Positions 1 through 13,600 of a DNA stretch of 64,000 bases are shown here, piece by piece. The stretch lies in NCBI RefSeq assembly GCF_050948175.1, contig NC_135198.1, positions 3,733,001 to 3,797,000 of the forward strand, in the 5' to 3' direction. How positions within the stretch are numbered: position 1 is the stretch's first letter; every line of letters begins with the position of its first letter. The notes beneath the pieces are model-generated. The model ran no database searches and had not been told where the DNA came from. It saw only the letters and a program-made list of their open reading frames with translations. A program made the position numbers and the translations under genes. Origin of the DNA: Xylocopa sonorina (Eukaryota; Arthropoda; Insecta; Hymenoptera; Apidae).

Positions 1-1370
1 ACCAAGCGCAAAACGCGATATTGTTATTCTTCGTTTTGATTCCAATTCATCCTATAGAATCATCTCTTTCATTCTGATACCCCTGCAGTCAAGCACCCCG
101 TACATTTGAACGTTCCAACGCATGCGCGTACGACATATTTCGGTACTTTTGAAGTTGTTCGTAGAAAAACTGCATGTTTCGTGGAAGCTACAGCACAGTT
201 GATATAGTTTGCGTAACAAGGTAGTTGTTAGTAAAAATCAATTAACAAATAGTTGAAACTTGCACGTGTCCACGCACTTGTCAGATTTTGCTACTGTAGC
301 GATTTAAAGGTAATTCGCCGCCATTTTCCCAGCGTGAGAACACCTTCGAAAGAGATTGATACACAAAGTGACGAAAGCTGAATTCATCTTGTACATACCC
401 TTTTAGTGGGAATCTTGCCGAGGACATTTTCTGCTCGTTCCATTTATCGCTTCTTCAAATTGAGTTAGAGCGTATGTTTTCTACCCCCCCTTTTTTTCTT
501 GTTTCCACACTGAATTAAGCCGGTTGTCGTAAAGTAATCGACTTTGCATTTAGCAGGAGAACTTTCTGCAATCTGTTTTGTGTTCGAAGTTTGTCTGAAG
601 CGGTCTATGATTTATTTGGTTAATTTTTTACGTTACAGTACACTAATCGTATGTCACCAAGGATCACATGAGAAATGCTTGTACATAAAGGTTTCTTTAA
701 TTTTGCGCTGGAATGTTCTGCTGTCGGTACACGTTAACAGATAGAGTTTAATAGCTGGTGATCAAACATTTTTGCATGCTTATGTTGGCTTCGCATTCAA
801 CACGATCGACATGCAAATTTTTGTCATTGCTCTGATGTGCTGTCTACGGTGGTGGTGGGAAGTATGTCACAATGGGTGACAGTAGTCAGTAAGCTTTTAT
901 CGCGCGACTGATCGTCTCGACATAAACTCGAAAATTGATCTCGGATCAATGTAAAATTTAGTCGAGACGCGGTACAATTTAAAACTTTTGTTCACGACAG
1001 AGGTGCAGGTAATTCTATTCTAACCTTCATAATTCCCATCACATGGAAAATTAACCCTTTGCACCTTATTAACCTCGACACAACTCTTAATCTAATTATC
1101 TGAATTAGTCTGAAAAATCTTCTTGACATATTGCATTAACTCTAACTAAAATCGAGATGTGCAAACGGTTAAAACCACCGACAAATACTTCCCAATCCTC
1201 CCTCCATACTGTAAATAAAAATCCTGAAGAACCAAATTCTCAGTTCCTCGTTGTTACAGCCGTGGCTCGCACGACTCCAATTTCTCTTCCTCGAAGGATT
1301 ACCTGCCTCGAAATCGAAGACGTTCGAAGCACTCGTGCTCAGAGAGCGGTGTTGTTTGTTCTTTTTCCAG
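1..1370 (+). other. Probable intron of the RBM24-like gene
   Basis: This stretch precedes the splice acceptor at 1369-1370 and is mostly AT-rich with stop codons in all frames. It is most simply the last intron of the RNA-binding protein gene, whose earlier exons would lie to the left of the window. A motif beginning TTAACCCTTTGC occurs at 1051. No coding exon with matching splice sites was recognised here. Confidence 0.45.
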
Positions 1371-1534
1371 CGAACGCGGCAGCAGCGAGTTACGTGACGC
1401 CGTATACGTACGCGACGCTACCAGGTGCGGCTGCGGGGTTGCCAGCGGCCGCAGCCGCAGCTGCAACGGCAGCGGGCGCCGCGTTCCCAGGACTACCGTA
1501 CCAGACGACGCCTCAGGAAGCAAGATTGCAATAG
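1371..1534 (+). CDS. C-terminal exon of an RBM24/RBM38-like RNA-binding protein (partial)
   Basis: A pyrimidine-rich acceptor (ttctttttccag) ends at 1370 and opens an exon of about 54 codons ending in a TAG at 1532-1534. The frame enters with two bases completing a split codon. The peptide is alanine-rich, contains ASYVTPYTYATLP, runs through a block of alanines and ends PQEARLQ. This composition and ending recall the C-terminal region of RBM24-type proteins, which bind AU/GU-rich RNA through one N-terminal RRM and regulate splicing and mRNA stability. The RRM itself is not in the window, so the assignment rests on the tail alone. Other alanine-rich RRM proteins such as Musashi relatives are possible. 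The exon is GC-rich compared with its flanks. Confidence 0.6.
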
Positions 1535-4157
1535 GAGTTGGACGGAACCGCCACGAGGAGATGGACGGCGTCGCCGATTGTTGACGGGCGGCGTTGAACT
1601 CGCCACGCAAAACACGATCCTCGCATCCGTACGAACACGTCCTTGGCCACCGCCAGCCTTCGCGTCGAGATATCATCCATCAGCGCGTTCCCTCCTTCGA
1701 TGATCGAACGCTGCGCGGCGCTGGTGCGCCCGACGCGGCCATTGTTCCCAGCACAGAGTGTTCGTTCGCATCCCGGCGTTTTCGCGGGTTAATTTTGGAA
1801 ACGAGGCACGGCGACGGACCAGGGAAGAGAAGCGGACCGCTCCTCCTGAACGCGACCCTACGCCACTCTCGACCGGCGGCTCGTAGTTTTTTTACTAATT
1901 TAACCTTTAATCTTCCCCACCTTAATCTTCCTTTCTACGTTCTCCTTTCTAGGGCCAAACTTGCCACGCTCGGCCGACGTACTTCGAGACGCGACGGCGA
2001 TACGCGAATATCGTCAGCCGTTCTGATTATTTATATACTACCATACCACGTGGAACACGATGGGCAATAGAGGCTTTCAAATAGACGACGCGCGGACATT
2101 TTCGAAACGTCGGATTCCTCGCAAGCACTGGGCATTCGGCGAGGGCGAGACGCGGATTAAGATTGGAATTAGCGGTTTCTAAGGTTTTAAGTCGGGTCTC
2201 CGCGTGCAGGCTTGATCGTCGCCTGGGCTGAGCCACGCTTCAGCGGTGCCAAATTGGCACTGTTGAGAGTAAATGCCACCGATTTCTGCTTTATTGGTTT
2301 TTAATCGGTGTCCAACTTGCACGGGATTCGCGTACAATGCCATTTGCTGCGCGGTAGAATACGTATTCGGTCAAATTTGTAGAAAATATTCGGAGGAAAT
2401 TGTTGTACTCGTACGGTGAAAGTTTTTGTGATTCCACTTGCATGGATATCGTTCTGGTGTAATCCCGAAAACTTCATCACGAGTTCTGACGGCCGCCATT
2501 ACGATTCTCGACTCTCTAACAATTGGCAGCTGAGAGTACGCTTGTTTATTGTCTGTGATTGATCGACTGGCGTCGATGGTCTTTGCACGTGGAAACCCAC
2601 CGTTACTGTTAACAGAGACGCGTCGAATTGAGTGAAATTACTCGTCACTGTTTGCGAGTAAAGTTGAAAGACTGATCCGTATTCAGAATTGATATTGTTC
2701 AGAACGTGCGAGGCAGTTGTTCGATTAAATTGGCGATGCATCTGAGAAACAAAAAATCATTGTCGATATTGATCATCGATTTAGTATGCTTCTGATGAAT
2801 CCTCACTGAAATCGTTTTAGTCACGATGAGTCATGATTTTCACGCTTCTGCGGATATCATTTCTGAATATTGGTCGAACGCGACGAACTCAAATACACTT
2901 AGACGTATCATTTAGCCCGTTTAATTAAGCATAGATCATCCCACTGTTGTGCTATAAAACTGCGTCAATTCGGTAGCAATCTTCGTGCAGTTGTTCGAGC
3001 TGTTATCGCGTGAGAAAAAAAAAAAGAAAAGAAGAGAACGTTAGTCGTGGAACGAGGGTGTCTCGTTCGCAACCGATCGCAAATGTTACTCAGAGAACGG
3101 TTCGTTAAATGATGCATATCAACGATTGGTAGGAAGTACGATGGTTAACTCGCGAGACGAAACCGATGTTGCCTTGAAATCGCGTATCCGCGAAACCGCG
3201 AAATGTGTCTTAAGGACGGATGCCTTTTCTCGCGTGATTTATAGACGTTATTTAAAATAAACCGACCAGCGTTTCGTGGTACGAATCCAACGAGGACCAA
3301 CGGACGAACGAATCGATCGTTGAAGCGGACTTCAATTACCAGTGTTTAGAAGAGACGATGCAGAGAGCACCAGAATTCACTCGGGATCAATTCAGAGCGA
3401 CAGTTGTTTCGTAAATAATAAAAAAAAAGAAAGAGAAAACGTTGAAACTTGTAAATAAGAACGATACATCCGCTGTCGAGTTTTTAGTACGTACTTCATT
3501 CTTGTTTTTTGATAATGTATTTATTTAATGCATAGCGAGTAGGATTGAACCGGTCGCGATTCGATCCTTAAATACCATAAGTCACGCTGACCCAGATCGT
3601 TTAAAGAATCGCTTTCTTTTCAAGCATTGGAGATTCGATAACACTCTGATCTACAAATAATTTTTTTATTGGTGCATTAAGTCTCAAAACAGAAGAAACA
3701 AAAAAAGTGACAGAGGTCAGGTTAATCCAGTCGTGGCTCGCCTTGCTCGTGGTTGTCCACCCTGCGCAGGGGTTGGGCAGTTGGGACGATATCCGCGGAC
3801 ATCCCGTTCAAATAGCAAAGAAATGGGGTACCAAATTGGCGGTACGAGAGGAGAACGTTAACAATGAATACTTGGGCTTCCCAAGCGTCCTTAATTATAG
3901 TGTAATACGGTTATACAGGCCTGTCGGGCACGCTAACGTAATGTCCCTACCAAAGAAGACGAGCAAGGCAAGCCTGTGCCTGAGCGTGCCTACACGCGAC
4001 ATAATTAAATGGCTGGCGCGGCTAGGTGTTTGAGGAGGCGAATTAACCGCTTCGTCCCGCAGAAAAAGTGAACGCGTTCCAACTACGGATCGATTTCTCT
4101 AATTCGTCATCCAACGCCAATGTACTACACAACTTGTTGTTAGCGGTCTAAGAGTAC

Positions 4158-4183
4158 GTATATAAATATATATATATATAATC
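4158..4183. repeat. Short (TA)n microsatellite
   Basis: An alternating TA run lies just upstream of the (GA)n tract, in the presumed 3' UTR of the RBM24-like gene. Confidence 0.7.
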
Positions 4184-4364
4184 GCGAGGTGCAAAAGCAA
4201 TTCGTTCGTCCAGCTGTTAAAGTGATCTGGTGCCTTAATTAGCACGACCGAATAGTCTTAACGGTTAGAAACTAGTCAGTGATTCGTTAGCGGGTGGCTG
4301 CCCGTTGACGCGTGTACAGGGGGTGAGAAAGTGAACGGCGGCGAGGACACGAGGACACGACTTT

Positions 4365-4366
<2 letters not shown>

Positions 4367-4399
<33 letters not shown>
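4367..4399. repeat. (GA)n microsatellite
   Basis: An uninterrupted GA dinucleotide tract of about 15 units lies in the presumed 3' UTR. It produces a serine/leucine-repeat shadow frame on the opposite strand that is not a gene. Confidence 0.9.
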
Positions 4400-4403
<4 letters not shown>

Positions 4404-4722
4404 GAAAAGATTGGGGAGGTGGAACTGACAATGGTGGTAACCACTTGGCGAGGGGATGAGACGATGAGACGGAGGATCGGGCTATGAAGAATGAGGCTGT
4501 CTAGTCCTATACCCTTCGACACCTTTAGTTGCGGTTAACTCAGTTCGTTAGGATCCTAAGTAGATGTTAATACGAGTACGGAAACGGAGATGGAAACCAA
4601 AAGTCTTGTAAAAAGTTAGCATAAAGATGCTGTTAGGAAGGCTTAACGTTAGGCATTAATTATTACGTAATCGTTCGACTAAGATAATAGGAAAATAAAT
4701 TAATACACTATGGATATACATG

Positions 4723-4723
4723 A

Positions 4724-4764
<41 letters not shown>

Positions 4765-4771
4765 TATTTTA

Positions 4772-4803
<32 letters not shown>
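4723..4803. repeat. (ATT)n microsatellite
   Basis: A trinucleotide ATT tract of about 80 bp is interrupted once near 4761-4772 (attattttatatt). The length suggests allele-length variation between individuals. Confidence 0.92.
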
Positions 4804-4807
<4 letters not shown>

Positions 4808-5420
4808 TAATTGATAAATATTACGATTAATTGTCGGTAATATTATTGTCATTATCGATTATTCATTACCGTTCATATACTTAAACGACGAAACGAAGAG
4901 GATACGCGGTCAGCCGAATTTATTGCGAACCAAGAATAAATCTTCCGTCGCGGTGGAAGTAAATGCGAACGCCTAGGGTTAAACCGTGGTGGGATGCGTA
5001 TCCTCGTCACGGGTACTATGATCCTCTCGAGATATCCTATACTCTTAGGATTAACGGTTGTAATATATCGTCTGTTATCTTTAATAATATTAATATTATA
5101 CACACTATAGGCTAACGAAACGGAAATGAAAATAAATATTATTGTCTCCGAGAGAAACAAGAGAAAAGAGAAGAGAAGAGAAGAGCGAACGTGTCTTGGT
5201 CTTTCGATAGATCACGACTGTTGTTGTCTGTTGCTTTCGCATGTCATCTGAAGTACTCCTCGCGAGAGACGAAACAGGAAATTTGATTATCGAAAAAATT
5301 AGAGGAAAAAAAATGGAAATAAAATATTAATTTTCAGAAAACCACGTATTCGATTCAATTGCGCCCTCTTTCTGAAACAACACCTTTTTTTTACTTGAAC
5401 ATGTTCTATTCTACAATAAA

Positions 5421-8400
5421 TATTAGATAGTGAAAAAAATCAGTTTAAAAAGGAGCAACTTCTCACTTTATGATTCAGTAAAGCTTCGCAGCGAAATTGT
5501 AGTTTCTGGTCAAACGGTAGTTCGCGTTTCCCAATCCAGATGGCAACCAGGAATCGTGGAAGCACTTTGAAATTTTTTCCGAAACGCAATACCTAAGAGC
5601 ACGCAAGAAAAATATAAATTGTTGTTTACATTCGAACGAAATGCTTTACGGATTCATAATTTGTCGCCAACGATACAGAACGAGCCACGCGTTTTACTTG
5701 TTCCGGTCGTTCGCCGGTCGCTTTGCGTCGAATTCCCGTTTTCTTCAGCAAAAGCCACGGCGAACGACTCCGTCGCACCAATGGTACACGATCTCGTCGT
5801 TTTTCGTGGCTAAAGATAATCTTAATGGCCTTGTGGAATTGGACGCCGAGCGTCGCGGCGGGCCGCAAAAACGAGCAAAGGGGCAACCGCCCTCGACGTC
5901 TAAGTCAGGCCCGCAACGACCGAGCGAAAATAACCAGCTGTGCCTTTTGGCAGAATAACTCGACGATTTTGGCTACCTTCGCGGATCTTCATAAATTTGT
6001 CACTCGGTGGTCGCGTCGTAGACCCATAAAACAAGTTTAGAGAAGGAGAAAAAGTTTCCCTCGCTTGGAATATTATAGCACAGTATGGAAACAAAAGTGT
6101 TACTGGCGAAACGCATTTCACAGATACCCAAGTCTCCAATTCCTCCAATTGTTCGTTAATAAAATGAATAACTTCTAGAGATGAAGTTGTAAAGGAAATA
6201 TTCTTCAAATTATACACCCTATATTCCATACTTTTCATTATTATTGTGTAATCCATTAGTTAGCTATTTCATTGAATATTTTCTCTGTTCAAATTACCTA
6301 AATTGCATTTAACAAATTTTTAGGACATAGAGATTTCTAATATTCCCTTTCTGTTTACGGAGACTATCAATTTATCAATTCAGATTAATCACACTGTCGC
6401 ATTTCGCACACTTTACTCACGAACGTGACGTCAAGGAATTCATCTTCGATTAGAACATTTTAATTAATAAATTTCCCGACAAAATTACCAAATACCATCG
6501 AACAGCACGGACGCGAACGCGACGCTTATTCGTTCAGCGCAGACAGAAACCATCGAGGACGTGCGAATACCTACATAATCGACAGTGGTCCGCGCGATCT
6601 TCCTGGCGAACGATGATCAGATGTCACTACCGGTGCTTCATTGATAACCCGTCCTCTGAATGACGCCCCGCTTATCATTCGTTTTGATAGAGAAATAGTA
6701 GGGGAGCGTTGCCATTGACAGAGGAGCTCCGCTCAGTTATCCCGCGTTTATTCGCGTAAACTAGAGCGCCGACAGCGCCTGGCGATTTCTGAGCAACCCG
6801 AGCAAGGCGAGGGAGGTCACGAGCGAGGAAAGACTCGAGGATCGCGATCCAAATAGGACTCGCGACCTGGAAGTCCTTCCCGAGTCCATGCGGAACCACG
6901 TGGCCCAAGGTCAAGGTGAGACTAATACGATCCTCGCGTGCGTCTTCGCGCTTCCTCCTCTTGCGACACCTTCCGCTGCCCGTTCTTAAGTGCTGCTGCT
7001 GCTGCTTCTGCTCTCACGATCGCTCGTGTCTTCTCTTACCAGGATTTCCTTCCACTTTGCCAGTCTTTCGAACGCGTCGTTAATTACAAACGATAACACG
7101 CCCCAGTTGTTGTATGTCGAGCTTCCGGATGGAATGAAATTTTGGGAACAGCTAATCGTCTTGAATATCGTAACGCTAATTTTTAACAATTGTAGTCTTA
7201 ATTTTGTTCATGGGTAAATAAGTAAATGGTTTATGTAACGCTACTTTGTTGTATGCTGCATATTCTTTATCGTCGCGTGTGTACTTGGTATTTTAAATCA
7301 GCCAGTTGTCGAAGCAGTCGAGCCGAAAATTGCATACCTGCGATAGCCGACGGTTATTTATTAACTTCGCTCGTATATCCGTAGTTTTATTGTATGCACA
7401 TGCGTCGCGCGTGGAAACGTTCGAAACGCGAGTGTGTTCGCGCCATTGTCTAGCTGCGGATAAAAGAAAGCTATAACGTTTAAGAAGAAAAGGTAACAAT
7501 CCGATTCGTCGAGATGAAATTTGTTCTCGTTTCACTTCGATTTTACGACCCTCGATTTTTCCACCTTCAATTGCTCCACTCTCGTCTCGAGAAGTTCAAA
7601 TGTTTACGACGCGCCTAAAATTCGACGAGGAACAGGTTTTCGATTTACGGTGGACGGGTCGTCTCGACATTTCTCGTTTGCCGTTTCGTCGTCGTCTCGT
7701 CCTTTAAAAGCGCGAGCAGGGCGTGTGCCTGTTCTTCGCGTGCTTCTTCAGCACGCCGTGGCGGAAGTGACAATCGGCTGGAACTCCGTATTAACGCGGT
7801 CTCCGAGCGTCACAACGGAATCTATACTGTTAAATTGCAATTGCGTAATCGTCTCAGGTGCCCGTGGCGCGCTCGACAATTACCAAGGAAACCGTTCGTA
7901 AATAAATCCATTACGTCGTCGTTGCCTTTTTGACGTTCACACGAGCGAAACGGAACGGTCCTTTTGTGCGCGTGTTTCGCGGACAAATCGCCGGGGGGAC
8001 GGGACGTTGTTTCGCGAACGAGTGCATCGTTCGATCGAAACTTTTGCGTCTAACGGTGCTCGATCAAGACACGTTTTGTTTGGGGACAGCTTACGGGCTG
8101 TCTTATGTAACGTTTCGATGCATCGCGTTGCAATTCGGACGCGTAAATGTGAGAAGTGTGCAGTTACACTGTGCCATCTTGCTCGTACTTCGTGTTACGT
8201 TCTCAAGTTTCCATTAAATTTGCAAGTTCATGTCGTAAATTAATGTCCAATCTCTGTGCATGGACATCTATTTGTTTGTAAAATAGTTCAAGTTTCATTT
8301 ATTGAGCAAACATCGTTGTGGCTCGGTCAGTTAGCTGTGATTTAGGCGATTGGCTTTACCAGTCGCCTAAAGAAAGAAAATCGTAAATAAGAACAATGAA

Positions 8401-9931
8401 CATAATGGTGAATAATTTTATATCGTTTCTTAATATAAATTGATGGCAAATGATAATTGATAATTGTATGGTAGGTTTCATGAAAGTGTCAGTTCAATTT
8501 GTATAGTAATCGTCTCATGTTGTTACGAAATAAATGTAAAATATATTAAAATAAAGCTAGTTTCATAGAATAATGAGAAAAAAAATGAAGGACGCTTGAT
8601 TTAAGAGGCTATTTAGTACGATTCGAGCAACTCTTCCCTATATAAACAGTGAAAATTATTGTCACAATTGAAAAAACATAATGTTTTATATAATTAGATG
8701 ATAAAGAAGTTTTTAACACATTTTTTTATTTAGATATACGTGCACAGTTTAGAATCTGGATTAGGAAAATCCTGGAAGTCGCATTTCTTAATTACGAACA
8801 AAAGAAGAAGAAACACGGTAGAGCTTTGAAAGACTTTTAACTTGAGCAGAGAAATAGCTTCTACAAACTATATTAATAATTGTATGATAAGCGTATACAC
8901 AGAACATTATCATAACCAGTTTTTTCGTAAATGCAAATACAGTTTTTCAAGCGTCTTTCATCATTCTTCTAGTTCAAAGTTTGAACCGCGTGTCTGTAAG
9001 TAAAAAGGTGCTAAAATATTCTTTTTTATCCTTCTATTCTACACGTTTTAAGTTGTGTTAACAAGCAAATGGATATTTTATTTCAATTGTAGACAACGAC
9101 CGCGTCACGTCGTGATATCTTTTCATATCAACAGCTTAATTGATAAAAAAAAAAAAAGAAATGAATAAATCATGATCTGTTCGTTTATGAAAAAATGTTA
9201 ATCAAGCGATTTCATATACTTTGCTTATTAATTTGAAGTCGATATTAAGTCGATTAGGACACTCGAATACGACTTCTGCGATTTTGTATGTTTTCTTGAT
9301 TTAAGTAAATTTGCTTCAAAATTTTCATCGTTCTTTTACGAGTATCACCTGCTACTTAGTGCATACAATTCTCAAACTGCATAGTAATTCCACCGATCCA
9401 CTGGGTCTGCACAATTCTTCTCAAGTATATTTCCATTAGACCGTAAAAACTAATGGAACATTAGTAAGCGAAAAGATCGTCAAACAATTACACAATTAAA
9501 ACGACAGATAACAGATTTTATTACGAGCATCGAAGAAACTGCAAAAAAAGTAGCGTTCCACAAAGACGTTAACACGATTATCTTAATTACAGCCTTAGTG
9601 GCCGCTTCTTTCCATGTGTGTGCCACGCAAGCTTTCATTCGATATCGTGGCTGAATTTGCAAGTCATTTTTCCTATATCTACAACTACACCGTGCTAGTT
9701 TTCTCTTCCTCGGGTCGTCAGACATGTCAAACAGCTGATACGTTTAAACTCCGCCACAAGCATTCGTCCCGTACGCGCTTCTTCATTTTTCAAACCGCTA
9801 AAAGTGCAAAGATTTACTTCAGTCTTAATTAAAAATAGGTTATACACGTGGTGAATTCTTGAAAGTACGACTTTTCGGACCCATCGGCGTCGGTAACTGA
9901 AATGTGTAGCAGCGGCGGTGCAGCGAGAAAC
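5421..9931. other. Intergenic interval between the RBM24-like gene and OATP gene A
   Basis: No supported gene was found. Moderately GC-rich patches occur at about 5.65-6.0, 6.5-7.0 and 7.4-8.2 kb, and the rest (8.2-9.8 kb) is AT-rich. The overlapping frames in the GC-rich patches have no domain similarity I recognise and no convincing splice signals. A perfect TGACGTCA palindrome lies at 6426-6433. Part of the right end may be promoter or 5' UTR of gene A. Confidence 0.5.
6426..6433. promoter_or_regulatory. CRE-like palindrome TGACGTCA
   Basis: This is a perfect full-site cAMP response element, the binding site of CREB/ATF bZIP factors. It is a single 8-bp match in non-coding DNA, so chance occurrence is quite possible. 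Confidence 0.2.
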
Positions 9932-9951
9932 GATCTACTTATTTAAGTAGA
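9932..9951. repeat. 20-nt inverted repeat
   Basis: The arms ATCTACTT and AAGTAGAT flank a 4-nt spacer, giving a near-continuous palindrome that overlaps the start of the 35-bp direct repeat. Confidence 0.75.
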
Positions 9952-10016
9952 TATAGCCACTGCCAATTGCCCGGCCGCAGAGTAGATAAAGCCACTTCTA
10001 ATTGGACAGCCGCATC
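9947..10016. repeat. Two-copy 35-bp imperfect direct repeat
   Basis: Two adjacent units begin GTAGATAtAGCCACT and GTAGATAaAGCCACT, continue with AATTG and GCCGCA blocks, and are offset by 35 bp. The array lies about 0.65 kb upstream of the first recognised exon of gene A. Confidence 0.7.
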
Positions 10017-10645
10017 ACGCGTGAGTTAGCGGAGTCCGTAGGACCCACTGCTCTCTCACATACCAAATGCGATAGGGAAAATTAATAAATTATGCAGACG
10101 AGTCGGGAAATTGTAACACACAAATGGCAATTTTAAACAGTCTTCCGTGAACCACTGCATCGTGGCGATACGTACTTGAACGAACACCTGTATCTAAGGC
10201 GGAATAATGAAATAATCGCGTTTTGTTTTTTAAATAGAAGGTGGATAGGTAATGTTTTGGGTTGAAAATCATTTGCTGGAATTAAGAGAGTAATTGGTTG
10301 AATCGAATGACACGATTTAAATAGAAACTTGGCGATCTGAATAAAATAATGGGAATAATCTGTTACAGTGCTGTTATTAGAAACCTGTCTCTCTTTTTTG
10401 GAAACACAAGTGAGCTCATAACCGAACCAAATTCAACAAACTAAAATACAAAATTAACTTTGTTCTTCCTTTATCCATATTTATCGAAATTCGCAAGCAA
10501 GATATCGAGTGTGTCTAAACAAAAGTCTGTCGATTTCGCAGGATTGCAAGAGTGGAATGAAAGAATTGTACGCATTTATACGTACAATTTAGTTCAAATA
10601 GACTAGAAAAAAAAGGAATTGAAATGTTACAGTGCAGTCGGAGGG

Positions 10646-13600
10646 ATGAGCCAAGGCTGTGGAATTTGCGGGATTTATCCCCGATGGCTACGGGATCGTG
10701 CCACAGCGAGGAGCTTCATCGCCGTCTACGGGCTCCTCGGCACCGTGCAGGCGATGGCCTTCATCTACATCGTAGTCACCCTCACGACTTTGGAGAAGCG
10801 ATTCAAAATACCCAGTCGTACAACCGGTAAGCACCACCTCCTGTTGGCTCGTCCTTGCACCTCTTTCTCAGCTATCCTCGTGACACGCGATACCAACGAT
10901 ATCGAAACGACGATAACGATCTCTGGTCCCCCTCGATTTTTCGTAAACGCAGCGTTCAACTTCCACGTGAAAGCGAAAACGGTGCAAGGGTGACGCGGAG
11001 GACTCGGTTCGTTCGATCGATCTCGTTCTTCCTCGCGGTTCTTATTTTCACCGCGATTTCTCGTGTCACTGATACCAAGTGTTAACCAAGTGTTACGAGC
11101 CTAGTCGCATTAAAGCGGTACAGTTCGCACACTCGCGCAGATTCGGCCCCGACCAAAGATAAATCGCGTGTCTGTGTGCGTCCGTCTAGTAGGTAAGTAG
11201 AGTGTCGCAATCATAGAAGCGAGAAATCTGTCGTTAGAGCAACGAGCGTCGGACAAGCACCGTCGCGGCGCACACGGACGTGGACAGATTGTACGAATTT
11301 ATTGTTCGTGATTATGCGTTCCACGGATACTCGCGTCTGACGTTCACGGAGACGTTACGTTCTATGCTCGCGGAGATGTTCCGCGCGTGTACGTACACAG
11401 ATTGATAATAGCAGTTTGTCTCAGGATTTCGTGGAGATCGGAGAGATAAAAAACGGTTGCAAGATTTCAAATCAGAGATGCATGTTGGAATAAGCGAGAT
11501 ATTCTAATTGCTTCGTGATTTGGTAAACATTGATCTTGAATTCTGCGGTTATTTGGTTTAGTTCGCTCTTCTAATACTCGTTTAACAGTCTCTTCGGACT
11601 TTAGCGGTATTAGTAGGTAATTAGAATGAAGGTTACGCTCGAAGATACGCGTTTCAAGTTGTATCGCGTGGAAATGTTCTTGTATCGGAAGATTTTTATT
11701 GATAAAGTGGAGTAGGGTGTATTCTATGCACGGTAGATTGCCAGTCGCTAGGCGTCAGAAACCTGCGCGAGGCAAGATGGAAAGTGTGAGTATTAAATTG
11801 AAGATGCTTCCCTCTATTTTTTTACGGAAATCATTCTATGATAATACGAAAAGATGGAAACTCATTTTATTGGCTATATTCGAAAATTTGTTGAGCCATT
11901 GAAATGTTTCAATTTTTTCTTTTATCGCCAATGACATATCGAAACGAGAAATCACTGTGCATTAATAACAAAAATACTGATAACGCGCGATAGGCAATAT
12001 TTTTAATCTTTTAGCACAACTTTCTCTGAGACGCAAAAAAAGAAAACGAAAGAAGAGTTGCGTGCGAGTTCGAAGAAATTATTGCACAATTCGATGCATT
12101 TTAAGTAGTTTAAGCAACTCTTGCATTTCAGTTCGCACGATAATTACACGATGCGAAGTATCGATAAATTCTCGTCCGTTTTATCTCGTTTCGACCGTTA
12201 ACCGACGTGTACCGCGGATCGAAGCGTTATTTGCATCGAGGACGCTGAATTGGATGAGCATTAATTAAGTGTTACAGCGGCTGCGTGAGAAATCGATACG
12301 ATCCTTACACACACGAGTCTGTCACTTTAATACGGCGACTTTGCGGTTTCACGAGGTCTCTGCTGTTACGTTTGTTCGATCTATCGATGTCTGAACGTGT
12401 CCGTTCGAATGCCAATAGCGGATTGACAGACAGGTGTTTCCATATACGTGGAACTTTGCAATTTTTTTCAAATTCATTACTCATTTAATACATTCCAGGA
12501 TTGATCCTGTCCGGAAATGAGATCTCCCAAATTCTGTCTCTGATACTGACCTACTACGGAGGCTCGGGTCACCGTCCAAGATGGATCGCGGTGGGCGTTG
12601 GTCTCAGCGCGTTCTCCTGCTTGGTCCTGGCGCTCCCGCACTTCCTGTACGGGCCTGGCCGCGATGCTCTGGCATTGACGAAGGAATACCTGGACCAGAC
12701 ATGGTTGAACGCCACCACGATTCCTCAGGATCTGGCGATTTGTCCGCGCGTCGTCAAGCCTGACAGCTGCGACGAGGAGACGCTGTTGGACGTTAGCATT
12801 CTTCCTCGACTCCTTGTTTTTCTGTCGCAATTTATCCTTGGTATTGGTACCACGCTCTATTATGGCCTTGGTCAGACGTACTTGGATGATAACACGAAGA
12901 AGAAGAACACCCCCATGCTTTTAGGTAAGTACAGCAGAAATCACAGATCAGATCTACATCGTGCAAGGTCATGTTCTCCATTTACCTTTTAGAGGAATTA
13001 ATTGGACATATAGATTTGTATGTAGATTATTTGAATATGTAGCTGTTTCTCTTGGTGATGCTATTAAAATTGTATTCTTCGCAAAGTATCGTGTTCAAGA
13101 GTCACTATGCTACATTTCTTAATTGTCCTTGTAATTTTGTTATACGATTTTAAAAATCTTTGGAAAATTATATCGAATAGCAGATACAATATTTGATAAC
13201 TGTTTGAAAATTGTTATTACAAGTATAAATAGTTGCGTTATCGTGTTTGATAAGCATTTATCGAATGTTTAGCTATATTATTTTATCGAAAATCATTCCT
13301 GCCTGATCGACAATTTTATTTACTGTTGGTTAAATATTTATTGTACGTTGAGAACGTATTAATCGAATATTATCAAGATCCTAAACGCACGTGCACATCT
13401 TGTATCAATATAATAGCATTTTCGATATTGTTTTTCCTTTCTGTTATAAAACACTTGTTATCTTCATGAATTGTTTTGTCAACAGCACATTTATGTCACG
13501 CATAATTCCCATTATTCAACGTATCAATAATAATATGAAATCGATAACGTTGAACATTTCTCCAGGTTTCACCTTTGCTCTAAGAACAGTTGGACCAGCC

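Larger units (their letters stand above)
1535..5420 (+). other. Probable long 3' UTR of the RBM24-like gene
   Basis: No exon or gene was recognised after the stop at 1534. The region starts GC-rich (to about 2.2 kb) and becomes AT-rich, with several AATAAA signals (3255, 4694 and 5415), as in long 3' UTRs of neuronal or muscle RNA-binding proteins. It contains the (GA)n and (ATT)n microsatellites listed separately. A 108-codon open frame at 3707-4033 starts at GTG and has no recognisable domain. The true transcript end cannot be set without RNA data. Confidence 0.35.

Noticed and set aside
3707..4033. 108-codon open frame on + in the RBM24-like 3' region
   Set aside because: It begins at GTG, has no ATG at a sensible place, no recognised domain and no exon signals; probably UTR sequence.
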